A DNA stretch of 64,000 bases from Novosphingobium kaempferiae (GTDB lineage: Bacteria; Pseudomonadota; Alphaproteobacteria; Sphingomonadales; Sphingomonadaceae): the NCBI RefSeq assembly GCF_021227995.1, contig NZ_CP089301.1, forward strand, positions 4,092,001-4,156,000. Reading direction: 5' to 3'. This document shows, piece after piece, positions 44,454 through 52,581 of this stretch; the stretch's first letter is position 1, and each line of letters opens with the position of its first letter. The notes beneath the pieces were generated by a model. It saw only the letters and a list, made by a program, of their open reading frames with translations. It had not been told where the DNA came from and made no database searches. Made by a program: the position numbers and the translations under genes.

Positions 44454-45485
44454 CTACCCCGGAGCAGGCCCCGTCGATTCCGCCGCGACCACCTGCATCC
44501 GACCCTCGCAGGGCGGCGGGGTGCCGTCGCCCTCGATCCGCGCGATGAGGCGCGCGGCGGCGGCTCCGGCCATCTCGCCGAACGGGCGCATGACCGAGGT
44601 CAGCGCCGGGGTCAGCATCTGCGTCAGCAGGCTGCCGTCGAAGCCGACCACCGAAAGCTCGCCCGGAACCGCGATGCCGCGGCTGGCCGCGACCTTGAGC
44701 AGCCCGGCCGCCATGATGTCATTGGCGGCAAAGATCCCGGTCGGGCGGTCCGCCAGCGCGAGCAGGTGCTCAGCCGCCGCCACGCCCGAGCCGAAGCCGT
44801 AATCGCCCGGGGCCTCGATCACGGACGCGCCGCCGTTCCCCGCTTCCGCAAGGAACCCTTCGCGGCGCTGCGTGGCCGAAAAGGTATCGGCAGGCCCGTT
44901 GATGAGCCCGAGCCGCCGATGGCCGAGGTCGAGCAGGTGCCGCGCGACTTCCGCGCCCGCCTCGCGCTCCTCGCTGACGATGACGTCGGCGAAACCGGCG
45001 ATCGGCACCGAGGACAGCGCCGCTGCGGGCACTTTCGCTTCCGCCAGCGCCTCGGCCAGACCGGGCACGCCCGACACCGGCGGCAGCACGACCAGCCCGT
45101 CGACGCGGGAGCGCTCCACGAAAGCCAGCACGTCGCTTATCGCCGCCGCCGATTCCAGCGGCGTCGGGTGGACGATCAGTTCGTACCCCGCCTTCGCCGT
45201 CACCGCGACGACGCCGCGCTGGATGGAATCGAGCACCAGCGCGTTGCGGTCGTTGTGGATCAGCCCGATCAGGAACGAGCGCCCCATCGCCAGCGCCCGC
45301 GCCCGCGCGCTCGGCTTGAAGTTGAGCGCGGCGATGGCCTCCTCGATCCGCTGGCGCGTCTCGGCGTTCACCTTCGGAGACTTGTTGAGCACGCGCGAAA
45401 CGGTGCGGATCGAGACGCCGACAGCCGCCGCCACGTCCTCGATGGTGGGCTCGCCGTCCCGCGGTTTTCCAGTCCGATCGTGCAT
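44454..45485 (-). CDS. LacI-family transcriptional regulator of uronate/pentose genes
   Basis: 343-aa repressor. The N-terminal HTH is TIEDVAAAVGVSIRTVSRVL with the hinge NAETRQRIEEAIAALNFKPS and ALAMGRSFLIGLIHNDRN leading into the periplasmic-binding-like sensor. Sensor stretches include GLVVLPPVSG, LGHRRLGLINGPADT, and GIFAANDIMAAGLLKVAASRG. It diverges from the GH43 gene over a 112-base region with an operator-like site. By position it should sense a sugar acid from pectin or arabinan; the ligand is not deducible. Confidence 0.9.
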   Translation of the reverse strand: MHDRTGKPRDGEPTIEDVAAAVGVSIRTVSRVLNKSPKVNAETRQRIEEAIAALNFKPSARARALAMGRSFLIGLIHNDRNALVLDSIQRGVVAVTAKAGYELIVHPTPLESAAAISDVLAFVERSRVDGLVVLPPVSGVPGLAEALAEAKVPAAALSSVPIAGFADVIVSEEREAGAEVARHLLDLGHRRLGLINGPADTFSATQRREGFLAEAGNGGASVIEAPGDYGFGSGVAAAEHLLALADRPTGIFAANDIMAAGLLKVAASRGIAVPGELSVVGFDGSLLTQMLTPALTSVMRPFGEMAGAAAARLIARIEGDGTPPPCEGRMQVVAAESTGPAPG

Positions 45486-45538
45486 CCTTACGCTTGTATG
45501 ACGTCAGGCGCGGCGATCAAGCTTTCCTGCAATTTTCA

Positions 45539-45571
45539 TTGACACCCACGACACGAATGATAGCGCTAGCA
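45539..45571 (+). promoter_or_regulatory. Promoter -35 box with overlapping LacI-type operator
   Basis: TTGACA at 45539-45544 is a consensus -35 box reading toward the GH43 gene. The near-palindrome TGATAGCGCTAGCA (45558-45571) covers where the -10 element should be. Core TAGCGCTA is perfectly symmetric and shares AGCGCT with the uxaA/uxaC site. Repressor binding here would block RNA polymerase. Confidence 0.6.
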
Positions 45572-45597
45572 TCAAGGAACACAGAATGGAGAGAGGG

Positions 45598-47226
45598 ATG
45601 AAGTTCGACCGCCGCGAGGCTCTGACCGCAGCCGTGGGAGCGGTGTCACTGACAGCGGTGTCCGGTCCCGCAGCCCGCGCCGCCGCTGCAGCGGGCCCGG
45701 CATCCGGCGCCGTGGCCACCGGCAAGGCCGCGCCGAAGTACCGCCGCGGGTTCGACGACCAGCGCCACGCCGATCTCGGCGACGGGACGTATCTCAACCC
45801 CATCATGGCAGGCGACCATCCCGACCCGACGATCGTGCGGGACGGGAAGGACTACTACATGACCTTCTCGACCTTCGATTCGTACCCCGGCCTCGTCGTG
45901 TGGCACTCGCGCGATCTCATCAACTGGCGTCCGCTCACCGCCGCGCTCAAGAAGAACCTCGGCTCGGTCTGGGCACCGGACATCAGCAAGCACGGCGGCC
46001 GGTTCTTCATCTACTTCACCGTCAAGGCCAGCCCCAACGCGCAGTACGTCGTCTGGGCGGACAAGGCGGAAGGCCCGTGGAGCGAGCCGATCAGCCTCGG
46101 CCTGCCCGACCACATCGACCCCGGCCATGCCGTGGGCGAGGACGGATCGCGCTGGCTCTTCCTTTCCGGCGGCGACCGCATCCGCCTCGCGCCCGACGGC
46201 CTCTCGACCGTCGGCAAGGTGGAGCACGTCTACGACCCCTGGCACTACCCGGAGGACTGGGACGTCGAGGGCTTCTCGCCCGAAGGCCCCAAGATCGTGC
46301 GGCGCGGTGAGTACTTCTACCTCGTCACCGCCGTGGGCGGCACCGCCGGTCCGCCGACCGGCCACATGGTCATCGCCGCGCGGTCGAAGTCGATCCACGG
46401 CCCTTGGGAGAACTGCCCGCACAACCCCATCGTGCGCACCACCGACCTGTCGGAAGCCTGGTGGTCGCGCGGCCACGCCACGCTGTTCGAAGGACCGGCG
46501 GGCGACTGGTGGTCGGTCTATCACGGCTACGAGAAGGACTTCTGGACGCTCGGCCGCCAGACCCTGCTCGATCCGGTGACCTGGACGCCGGACGGCTGGT
46601 TCCACATGCAGGGCGGCGACCTGTCGAAGCCGATCGCCGCGCCCAGGGGCGGCACCAAGGCAGGCCCGCACGGGATGCCGCTGTCGGACGATTTCTCGAC
46701 CCTCGAACTCGGCCGCCGCTGGAACTTCTTCAAGCCCGCCCCGGATGAGGCGAAGCGCGCGCGGGTGGCGGACAAGACGCTGCATCTCACCGCCACCGGC
46801 AAGGCCCCGGTCGATTCCTCGCCGCTGCTGCTGATCGCAGGAGACCGGGCCTACGAGTTCCAGTGCGGGATCGAGATCGACCCCGGCGTCACCGCAGGGC
46901 TGCTGCTGTTCTACGACCAACAGCTATATTGCGGGCTCGGGTTCGATGCTGCGAAGTTCGTCACGCACCAGTACGGGATCGAACGTGGACGCCCTGCCAA
47001 CTACCATGGCCGCAAGATGCTGATGCGCGTCCGCAACGACCGCCATATCATCGCCTTCCACACCAGCGGCGACGGCGGCAAGACGTGGAAGCGGTTCGAC
47101 CGCGGCATGGAAGTCTCCGGCTACCACCACAACGTGCGCGGCGGCTTCCTGATGCTGCGCCCCGGCCTCTACGCGGCCGGACAGGGCGAGGCCCGCTTCA
47201 CCGACTTCAAGTTCCGCGCGCTTTGA
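45598..47226 (+). CDS. Glycoside hydrolase family 43 protein, TAT-exported
   Basis: 542-aa five-bladed beta-propeller hydrolase, likely an arabinofuranosidase or xylosidase acting on hemicellulose or pectin side chains. The twin-arginine signal is MKFDRREALTAAVGAVSL. The catalytic base Asp lies in AGDHPDPTIVRDGKDYYMTF, the pKa-modulating Asp in GSVWAPDISKHGGRFFIYF, and the acid Glu in DVEGFSPEGPKIVRRG. A C-terminal beta-sandwich (LSDDFSTLELGRRWNFFKP to TDFKFRAL), of about 180 residues, is the accessory domain of the GH43 long forms. ATG at 45598 begins the signal peptide. Confidence 0.9.
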   Translation: MKFDRREALTAAVGAVSLTAVSGPAARAAAAAGPASGAVATGKAAPKYRRGFDDQRHADLGDGTYLNPIMAGDHPDPTIVRDGKDYYMTFSTFDSYPGLVVWHSRDLINWRPLTAALKKNLGSVWAPDISKHGGRFFIYFTVKASPNAQYVVWADKAEGPWSEPISLGLPDHIDPGHAVGEDGSRWLFLSGGDRIRLAPDGLSTVGKVEHVYDPWHYPEDWDVEGFSPEGPKIVRRGEYFYLVTAVGGTAGPPTGHMVIAARSKSIHGPWENCPHNPIVRTTDLSEAWWSRGHATLFEGPAGDWWSVYHGYEKDFWTLGRQTLLDPVTWTPDGWFHMQGGDLSKPIAAPRGGTKAGPHGMPLSDDFSTLELGRRWNFFKPAPDEAKRARVADKTLHLTATGKAPVDSSPLLLIAGDRAYEFQCGIEIDPGVTAGLLLFYDQQLYCGLGFDAAKFVTHQYGIERGRPANYHGRKMLMRVRNDRHIIAFHTSGDGGKTWKRFDRGMEVSGYHHNVRGGFLMLRPGLYAAGQGEARFTDFKFRAL

Positions 47227-47240
47227 AGGAGCGACACGAC

Positions 47241-48380
47241 ATGACCGATACCCTCTCCATGCTCCCCGCCGACTGGCGCGAAGGGCTGTTCCTCGGCCGC
47301 ATCGACCTTGGCGAAGGCCCGACCCCGGTGCTGCTGAGCGGCGGCATCGCCTACGACATGAGCCGCGTCGCCCCGACAGTGGCCGACCTCGTCGATGCCG
47401 GCGCGTTCAACGCCGCCGAGGGCAAGGCGCTCGGCGATGCGGAAGCGGTGCTGGCCAAGGCCACCCTGCTCAGCCCAATCGACCTGCAGTGCGTGAAGGC
47501 CGCGGGCGTGACCTTCGCCGTCTCGGCGCTGGAACGCGTGATCGAGGAACGCGCGCGCGGAGACGCCGCCAAGGCGCAGGCCGTGCGCGGCGGGCTCGAG
47601 GAGCGCATCGGCGGCTCGATCCGCTCGGTCGTCCCCGGCTCGTCCGAGGCGATGGCGCTCAAGGCCGCGCTGATCGAGGACGGGATGTGGTCGCAGTACC
47701 TCGAAGTCGCCATCGGCCCGGATGCGGAGATCTTCACCAAGTCGCCGGTGCTCTCCACCGTGGGCTCGGGCGCGACCATCGGCGTGCGCTCGGATTCGGA
47801 CTGGAACAACCCGGAGCCGGAGATCGTCATCCTCTCCGACGCACGCGGCAAGGCCGTGGGTGCGACGCTCGGCAACGACGTCAACCTTCGCGATTTCGAA
47901 GGCCGCTCGGCCCTCCTGCTCGGCAAGGCCAAGGACAACAACGCCAGCTGCTCGGTCGGCCCCTTCGTGCGCCTGTTCGATCAGGGCTACACCATGGCCG
48001 ACGTCGAGAGCGCCGAGGTGCTGCTGCGCATCGAGGGCCGCGACGGGTTCCTGCTCGCAGGCGAAAGCCGCATGTCGGAAATCAGCCGCCCGCCGCTCGA
48101 CCTGCTTCACCAGTGCTTCTCCGAGCACCAGTACCCGGACGGCGTCGTGCTGTTCCTCGGCACCCTCTTCGCGCCGACGCAGGACCGCGAGGCGCCGGGC
48201 CGCGGCTTCACGCACCGGATCGGCGATGTCGTCGCGATCTCCAGCGACCGCCTCGGCACGCTGGTCAACACCGTCGCTACCTCCAGCGAGGCCCCGGCGT
48301 GGGAGAACGGCATTTCCGCCCTTTACCGCAACCTTGCCGCGCGCGGCCTGATCGGCGCCAAGGCCGACGAGCTCGCCTGA
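47241..48380 (+). CDS. xylX: FAH-family 2-keto-3-deoxy-pentonate dehydratase (XylX-like)
   Basis: 379-aa fumarylacetoacetate-hydrolase-family protein. Metal- and substrate-binding parts are LQCVKAAGVTFAVSALERVI, EIFTKSPVLSTVGSGATIGV, NNPEPEIVILSDARGKAVGA and LGNDVNLRDFEGRSALLLGK. This form matches XylX of the Weimberg pathway in Caulobacter, which turns 2-keto-3-deoxy-xylonate (or arabinonate) into 2-ketoglutarate semialdehyde. It starts 14 bases after the GH43 gene with AAGGAG upstream and is followed by the dehydrogenase and lactonase genes. Confidence 0.82.
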   Translation: MTDTLSMLPADWREGLFLGRIDLGEGPTPVLLSGGIAYDMSRVAPTVADLVDAGAFNAAEGKALGDAEAVLAKATLLSPIDLQCVKAAGVTFAVSALERVIEERARGDAAKAQAVRGGLEERIGGSIRSVVPGSSEAMALKAALIEDGMWSQYLEVAIGPDAEIFTKSPVLSTVGSGATIGVRSDSDWNNPEPEIVILSDARGKAVGATLGNDVNLRDFEGRSALLLGKAKDNNASCSVGPFVRLFDQGYTMADVESAEVLLRIEGRDGFLLAGESRMSEISRPPLDLLHQCFSEHQYPDGVVLFLGTLFAPTQDREAPGRGFTHRIGDVVAISSDRLGTLVNTVATSSEAPAWENGISALYRNLAARGLIGAKADELA

Positions 48381-48431
48381 CCCTCTGCCCTCTCCTTGCG
48401 CGCCTGAACACCCGACTCTCAAAGGACCACG

Positions 48432-49223
48432 ATGCTGACCACCGCCACCCCTGAACCGGCCACCCACACGGCGCGCTTTCCCTCTCTCGCCGGCAAGGGG
48501 GTGTTCGTCTCGGGCGGCGGCTCGGGCATCGGCGCGGCGCTGGTCGAGGCCTTCGCGCGGCAGGGCGCGAAGGTCCACTTCGTCGACATCGCCGCCGGCC
48601 CTTCCGAGGCTCTTGTGGCGAGCCTCGACGGGACGGTGGACTTCACCCCGCACTTCGTCGCGGGCGACCTGAAGGATCTCGATTTCGTGAAGGCGCAGGT
48701 CGCGGCGGCGCACGATGCATTCGGCAGCCTCGACATCCTCATCAACAACGCCGCCAACGACGACCGCCACGCGCTCGAAGACGTGACGCCCGAGTACTGG
48801 GACGACCGCATGGCGGTGAACCTGCGCCACCTGTTCTTCGCCGCGCAGGCCGCCGTGCCCTTCATGGAGGCCGCAGGCGGCGGCGTGATCCTGAACTTCG
48901 GCTCGATCAGCTGGCACCTCGCGCTCGACCAGCTCTCGCTCTACCAGACCGCGAAGGCCGCGATCGAGGGCATGACCCGCGCCATGGCCCGCGAACTGGG
49001 CGAGCGGAACATCCGCGTCTGCGCCATCGTCCCCGGCAATGTGCAGACCCCGCGTCAGGAAAAGTGGTACACGCCCGAAGGCGAGCAGGAGATCCTCGAC
49101 GCGCAGTGCCTCAAGGCGCGCGTCCAGCCCGCCGACGTGGCGGCGCTCGCACTCTTCCTCGCCTCCGACGACGCGCGCATGTGCACCGGGCACGAGTACT
49201 TCGTCGACGCGGGCTGGCGCTGA
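48432..49223 (+). CDS. SDR pentose 1-dehydrogenase (XylB-like)
   Basis: 263-aa short-chain dehydrogenase. The cofactor motif is FVSGGGSGIGAALVEAFA, DILINNAANDD is the structural motif, and the active site is SISWHLALDQLSLYQTAKAA (Ser, Tyr, Lys). The C-terminus LFLASDDARMCTGHEYFVDA matches Caulobacter xylose dehydrogenase, which gives xylonolactone with NAD. L-arabinose 1-dehydrogenase activity is an alternative, given the GH43 enzyme beside it. It lies in the pentose operon, 51 bases after xylX. Confidence 0.85.
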   Translation: MLTTATPEPATHTARFPSLAGKGVFVSGGGSGIGAALVEAFARQGAKVHFVDIAAGPSEALVASLDGTVDFTPHFVAGDLKDLDFVKAQVAAAHDAFGSLDILINNAANDDRHALEDVTPEYWDDRMAVNLRHLFFAAQAAVPFMEAAGGGVILNFGSISWHLALDQLSLYQTAKAAIEGMTRAMARELGERNIRVCAIVPGNVQTPRQEKWYTPEGEQEILDAQCLKARVQPADVAALALFLASDDARMCTGHEYFVDAGWR

Positions 49224-49224
49224 C

Positions 49225-50100
49225 ATGGCATCCGCCGTCATCACGCCCGCCGTCGCCTGCAAGGTCGGCGCGACGCTGGGCGAAGGCCCGGTGTGGGACG
49301 CGGCGCGCGGCTGCCTGTGGTTCGTCGACATCAAGGGCCACAAGCTGCACCGCTTCGATCCGGCATCGCGCGCACTCGACACCGTGGCCGCGCCCGAGGA
49401 GCCCGGCTGGGTGCTCCCCCTCAGGGACGGCGCGCTGCTGGTCGGCGCGAAGGCAGGCGTCCATCGCTGCGCGAACGGGGCCTTCACGCTCCTCCACGCG
49501 GTGGAGCCCGACATGCCCGGCAATCGCCTGAACGACGCGGCCGTTCACCCGGACGGTTCGGTCTGGCTCGGCACCATGGACAACACCGAGGAGGCGCCGA
49601 GCGGCGGCTACTATCGCCTCCACGGCGGCGCGCTGACCGCGTTGTCGCCCGATCCGATGGTCATCACCAACGGCCCGGCCTTCTCGCCGGACGGCGGCAC
49701 CGTCTACCTCGTCGACACGCTGGAGCGAGCGATCTTGGCCGCCCCGGTCGGCGCGGACGGCCACCCCGGCGAGGCGCGGCTCTTCGCGCGCATTCCCGAA
49801 GGCATGGGCTATCCCGACGGTCCGGTGGTAGACAGCGAGGGCCATATCTGGGTCGGCCTGTTCGGCGGCTGGGGCGTCGCCCGCTTCGCCCCTGACGGCA
49901 CCCTTATCGAGCGCGTGGAGTTCCCCGTCGCCAACGTCACCAAGATCGCCTTCGGCGGCGCGGACCTCAGGACGGTCTACGCAACCACCGCGCGCAAGGG
50001 TCTGTCGGAAGCCGAACTGGCCGCACAACCGAACGCCGGGGATCTCTTCACCTTCACGGTGGACGTGCCGGGGCTTTCGCCGATACATCCCGCGATCTGA
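49225..50100 (+). CDS. SMP-30/gluconolactonase-family lactonase (XylC-like)
   Basis: 291-aa six-bladed beta-propeller lactonase that opens the sugar lactone made by the preceding dehydrogenase. The metal-binding Glu is in GATLGEGPVWDAARGCLWFV, with NRLNDAAVHPDGSVWLGTMD, ITNGPAFSPDGGTVYLVDT and YPDGPVVDSEGHIWVGLFGG carrying the other ligands (Asn, Asp). ATG one base after the preceding TGA. Fits the xylono- or arabinonolactonase step. Confidence 0.88.
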   Translation: MASAVITPAVACKVGATLGEGPVWDAARGCLWFVDIKGHKLHRFDPASRALDTVAAPEEPGWVLPLRDGALLVGAKAGVHRCANGAFTLLHAVEPDMPGNRLNDAAVHPDGSVWLGTMDNTEEAPSGGYYRLHGGALTALSPDPMVITNGPAFSPDGGTVYLVDTLERAILAAPVGADGHPGEARLFARIPEGMGYPDGPVVDSEGHIWVGLFGGWGVARFAPDGTLIERVEFPVANVTKIAFGGADLRTVYATTARKGLSEAELAAQPNAGDLFTFTVDVPGLSPIHPAI

Positions 50101-50141
50101 CAACGGGTCGCAACAGGCTTAAGGGAAGAGGAAATACGGGA

Positions 50142-51581
50142 ATGGCCGCGATTGATATGAGTAGCGGGCAAGGTGCCGTCAGCTACGACGACAAGGTGAA
50201 CATGGCGTTTGTCGCCATGATCGTCGCAGTGGCGACGATCGGCGGCTTCATGTTCGGCTACGACAGCGGCGTCATCAACGGCACGCAGGACGGTCTGGAA
50301 AGCGCGTTCGACCTCTCCGCGCTCGGCACCGGGCTCAACGTCGGCGCGATCCTGCTGGGCTGCGCCGCGGGCGCCTTCGTGGCAGGCCGTCTGGCGGACG
50401 TCTGGGGCCGCCGCAGCGTGATGATGATCGGCGCAGCGCTGTTCGTCGTCAGCGCGCTGGGCGCCGGCGCGGCGACGAGTTCGCTGTTCTTCATCGTCGC
50501 CCGCTTCATCGGCGGCGTCGGCGTCGGCGCGGCAAGCGTGCTCGCGCCCGTGTACATCAGCGAGGTCACCCCTGCCTCGATCCGCGGGCGGCTTTCCAGC
50601 CTCCAGCAGATCATGATCATCACCGGCCTCACCGGCGCGTTCGTCGCCAACTGGGCGCTGGCGAAGCACGCGGGGTCGAGCACCGATCCGCTGTGGCTGG
50701 ACCTGCCCGCATGGCGCTGGATGTTCTGGATGCAGGTGATCCCCGCCGTCATCTACCTCGTCGCGCTGTTCCTGATCCCGGAAAGCCCGCGCTACCTCGT
50801 CGCACGTGGCCGTGAAGCCGAGGCGCAAGCCGTGCTGGCGCGCATCTTCGGCGAGGCGACCGCAACCTCCATGGTCGCGGACATCCGCTCCAGCCTCGCC
50901 GCCGACCACCACCGCCCGACGTTCGCCGATCTCAAGGATCCGAAGACCGGTCGCCTCCGCAAGCTCGTCTGGGCGGGCATCGGCATCGCCGTGTTCCAGC
51001 AGCTCGTCGGCATCAACATCGTGTTCTACTACGGCGCGGTGCTGTGGCAGTCGGTCGGCTTCTCGGAAAGCGACGCGCTGCTCATCAACATCCTGTCGGG
51101 CTCGCTCTCGATCCTCGCCTGCCTCGTCACCGTGATGGTGGTGGACAAGCTGGGCCGCAAGCCGCTGCTTCTGGTCGGTTCGGCGGGCATGGCGGTGACG
51201 CTGGGCGCGATGGCCGTATGCTTCGCCAGCGGCACCTTCGTCGATGGGCACCTGACCCTGTCCGACAACGTCGGCACCGTCGCCCTGATCGCCGCCAACG
51301 CCTACGTGGTGTTCTTCAATGTCAGCTGGGGCCCGGTCATGTGGGTCATGCTGGGCGAGATGTTCCCCAACCAGATCCGCGGCTCGGCGCTGGCGGTCTC
51401 GGGGTTCGCGCAGTGGATGGCGAACTTCGGCATCTCGGTCAGCTTCCCGGCGATGGCCGCGGGCCTCGGCCTGCCGCTGACCTACGGGTTCTACGCGATG
51501 AGCGCGTTCCTCTCGTTCTTCTTCGTGCGCGCGATGGTCCAGGAAACCCGCGGCCGCACGCTGGAGGAGATGGCGGCTTGA
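50142..51581 (+). CDS. MFS sugar porter (sugar/H+ symporter)
   Basis: 479-aa inner-membrane transporter with 12 predicted helices. Sugar-porter motifs are GFMFGYDSGVINGTQDG in TM1, RLADVWGRRSVMMIG, RFIGGVGVGAASVLAPVYIS with EVTPASIRGRLSSLQQ, PESPRYLVARGREAEA after TM6, and VDKLGRKPLLLVGS. VFQQLVGINIVFYYGAVLWQ in TM7 is typical of XylE/GalP/AraE. The probable cargo is a pentose (xylose or arabinose) by context. It lies 41 bases after the lactonase, and the stop overlaps the next TTG. Confidence 0.92.
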   Translation: MAAIDMSSGQGAVSYDDKVNMAFVAMIVAVATIGGFMFGYDSGVINGTQDGLESAFDLSALGTGLNVGAILLGCAAGAFVAGRLADVWGRRSVMMIGAALFVVSALGAGAATSSLFFIVARFIGGVGVGAASVLAPVYISEVTPASIRGRLSSLQQIMIITGLTGAFVANWALAKHAGSSTDPLWLDLPAWRWMFWMQVIPAVIYLVALFLIPESPRYLVARGREAEAQAVLARIFGEATATSMVADIRSSLAADHHRPTFADLKDPKTGRLRKLVWAGIGIAVFQQLVGINIVFYYGAVLWQSVGFSESDALLINILSGSLSILACLVTVMVVDKLGRKPLLLVGSAGMAVTLGAMAVCFASGTFVDGHLTLSDNVGTVALIAANAYVVFFNVSWGPVMWVMLGEMFPNQIRGSALAVSGFAQWMANFGISVSFPAMAAGLGLPLTYGFYAMSAFLSFFFVRAMVQETRGRTLEEMAA

Positions 51582-52429
51582 GCAAGCCACTGATGCTGAA
51601 GGCGAGCGGCAGCGAAGTCACGCTGCTGCCCCGCCTCGGCGGTTCGATCGGCAGCTTCACGGTGGACGGGCGCGCGGTGATGCGCCCGACTCCCGCCGAT
51701 GCGCAGAGCCCGCTGGATGCCGCGTGCTTCCCGCTGGTGCCCTACGCCAACCGCATCGCCGACGGGCGCTTCACTTTCGCGGGCCGCGACTATGCGCTGC
51801 CGGTCAACGTCGATGGCTTCGAGCATCCGCTTCACGGCCTCGGCTGGCTCAAGCAGTGGACCGTCGCGGAGCAGTCGGAAGACAGCGCCGTCCTCACCTG
51901 CGCCCACGCGGCGGACAGTGACTGGCCATGGACATGGGCCGCCGCACAGCGCTTCGACCTGACGGACGGCGCGCTGCGGGTCGTGCTGGAGGTCACCAAC
52001 CGTTCGGGCGAGGCGATGCCTTGCGGGGTCGGCCAGCACCCCTATTTCGTGCGCGAGGACGGGGCGAAGCTGACTTTCACGGCATCGGGCGTGTGGCTCA
52101 GCGATGCGCGCATGATCCCCGTCGAGACCGCTCCTGCCAATGCTTTCGGCGATTTTGCGCAAGGTTCAGTCCCCCTTCCCGACACCCTGACCGACAATTG
52201 CTGGTTCGGCTGGGATGGCCGCGCGACCTGGGGCGATGTCGAGGTTTCCTCGACCAAAGCCGGGTTCGTCCACGTCTATGCCCCGCCGGGCGAGGACTTC
52301 CTGTGCATCGAGCCGACCAGCCAGATGCCCGACGCGCTCAGCCAGCCGGATTTCGCGGCGGCGGGCGGCACGGTGCTGGAGCCGGGCGAGACCATGGCGC
52401 TGGCGATGGAGATCAGGGTTCGGCGGTAA
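51578..52429 (+). CDS. Aldose 1-epimerase (mutarotase)
   Basis: 283-aa galactose-mutarotase-like beta-sandwich enzyme that equilibrates alpha and beta sugar anomers. Family features are CFPLVPYANRIADGRFTFAG, the catalytic His in VDGFEHPLHGLGWLKQW, VGQHPYFVR, and a late Glu in FLCIEPTSQMPDAL. A TTG start overlapping the transporter stop (TTGA), with GGAGGAG upstream, is preferred; the next ATG is at 51593. It ends the pentose operon and would supply the right anomer to the dehydrogenase. Confidence 0.88.
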   Translation: MSKPLMLKASGSEVTLLPRLGGSIGSFTVDGRAVMRPTPADAQSPLDAACFPLVPYANRIADGRFTFAGRDYALPVNVDGFEHPLHGLGWLKQWTVAEQSEDSAVLTCAHAADSDWPWTWAAAQRFDLTDGALRVVLEVTNRSGEAMPCGVGQHPYFVREDGAKLTFTASGVWLSDARMIPVETAPANAFGDFAQGSVPLPDTLTDNCWFGWDGRATWGDVEVSSTKAGFVHVYAPPGEDFLCIEPTSQMPDALSQPDFAAAGGTVLEPGETMALAMEIRVRR

Positions 52430-52450
52430 TCGTCGTCCGATAACCATAAG

Positions 52451-52559
52451 TCCGTCACCCCTGCGCAGGCAGGGGCCCATCCCAACCTAGCCGTCTCACG
52501 GTGAGCAAGGTGTCGTGGCGATGGACCCGTTGGGCTCCTGCCTCCGCAGGGGCGACGGG
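52451..52559. repeat. Palindromic repeat pair, family A, diverged copy
   Basis: Arms at 52451-52479 and 52531-52559 are reverse complements with about four mismatches and share the CCCCTGCG...GGCAGGGG unit of the perfect pair at 29552-29658, including a similar spacing of about 50-60 bases between arms. It lies between the mutarotase end and the convergent esterase end, so it may act as a bidirectional terminator. Confidence 0.8.
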
Positions 52560-52581
52560 ATATGGATGGCTTAAACCCGCC

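Noticed and set aside
47169..49523. 784-codon minus-strand open frame opposite the pentose operon
   Set aside because: It covers three well-supported plus-strand genes and has only biased composition (Arg, His, Glu) with no motif.
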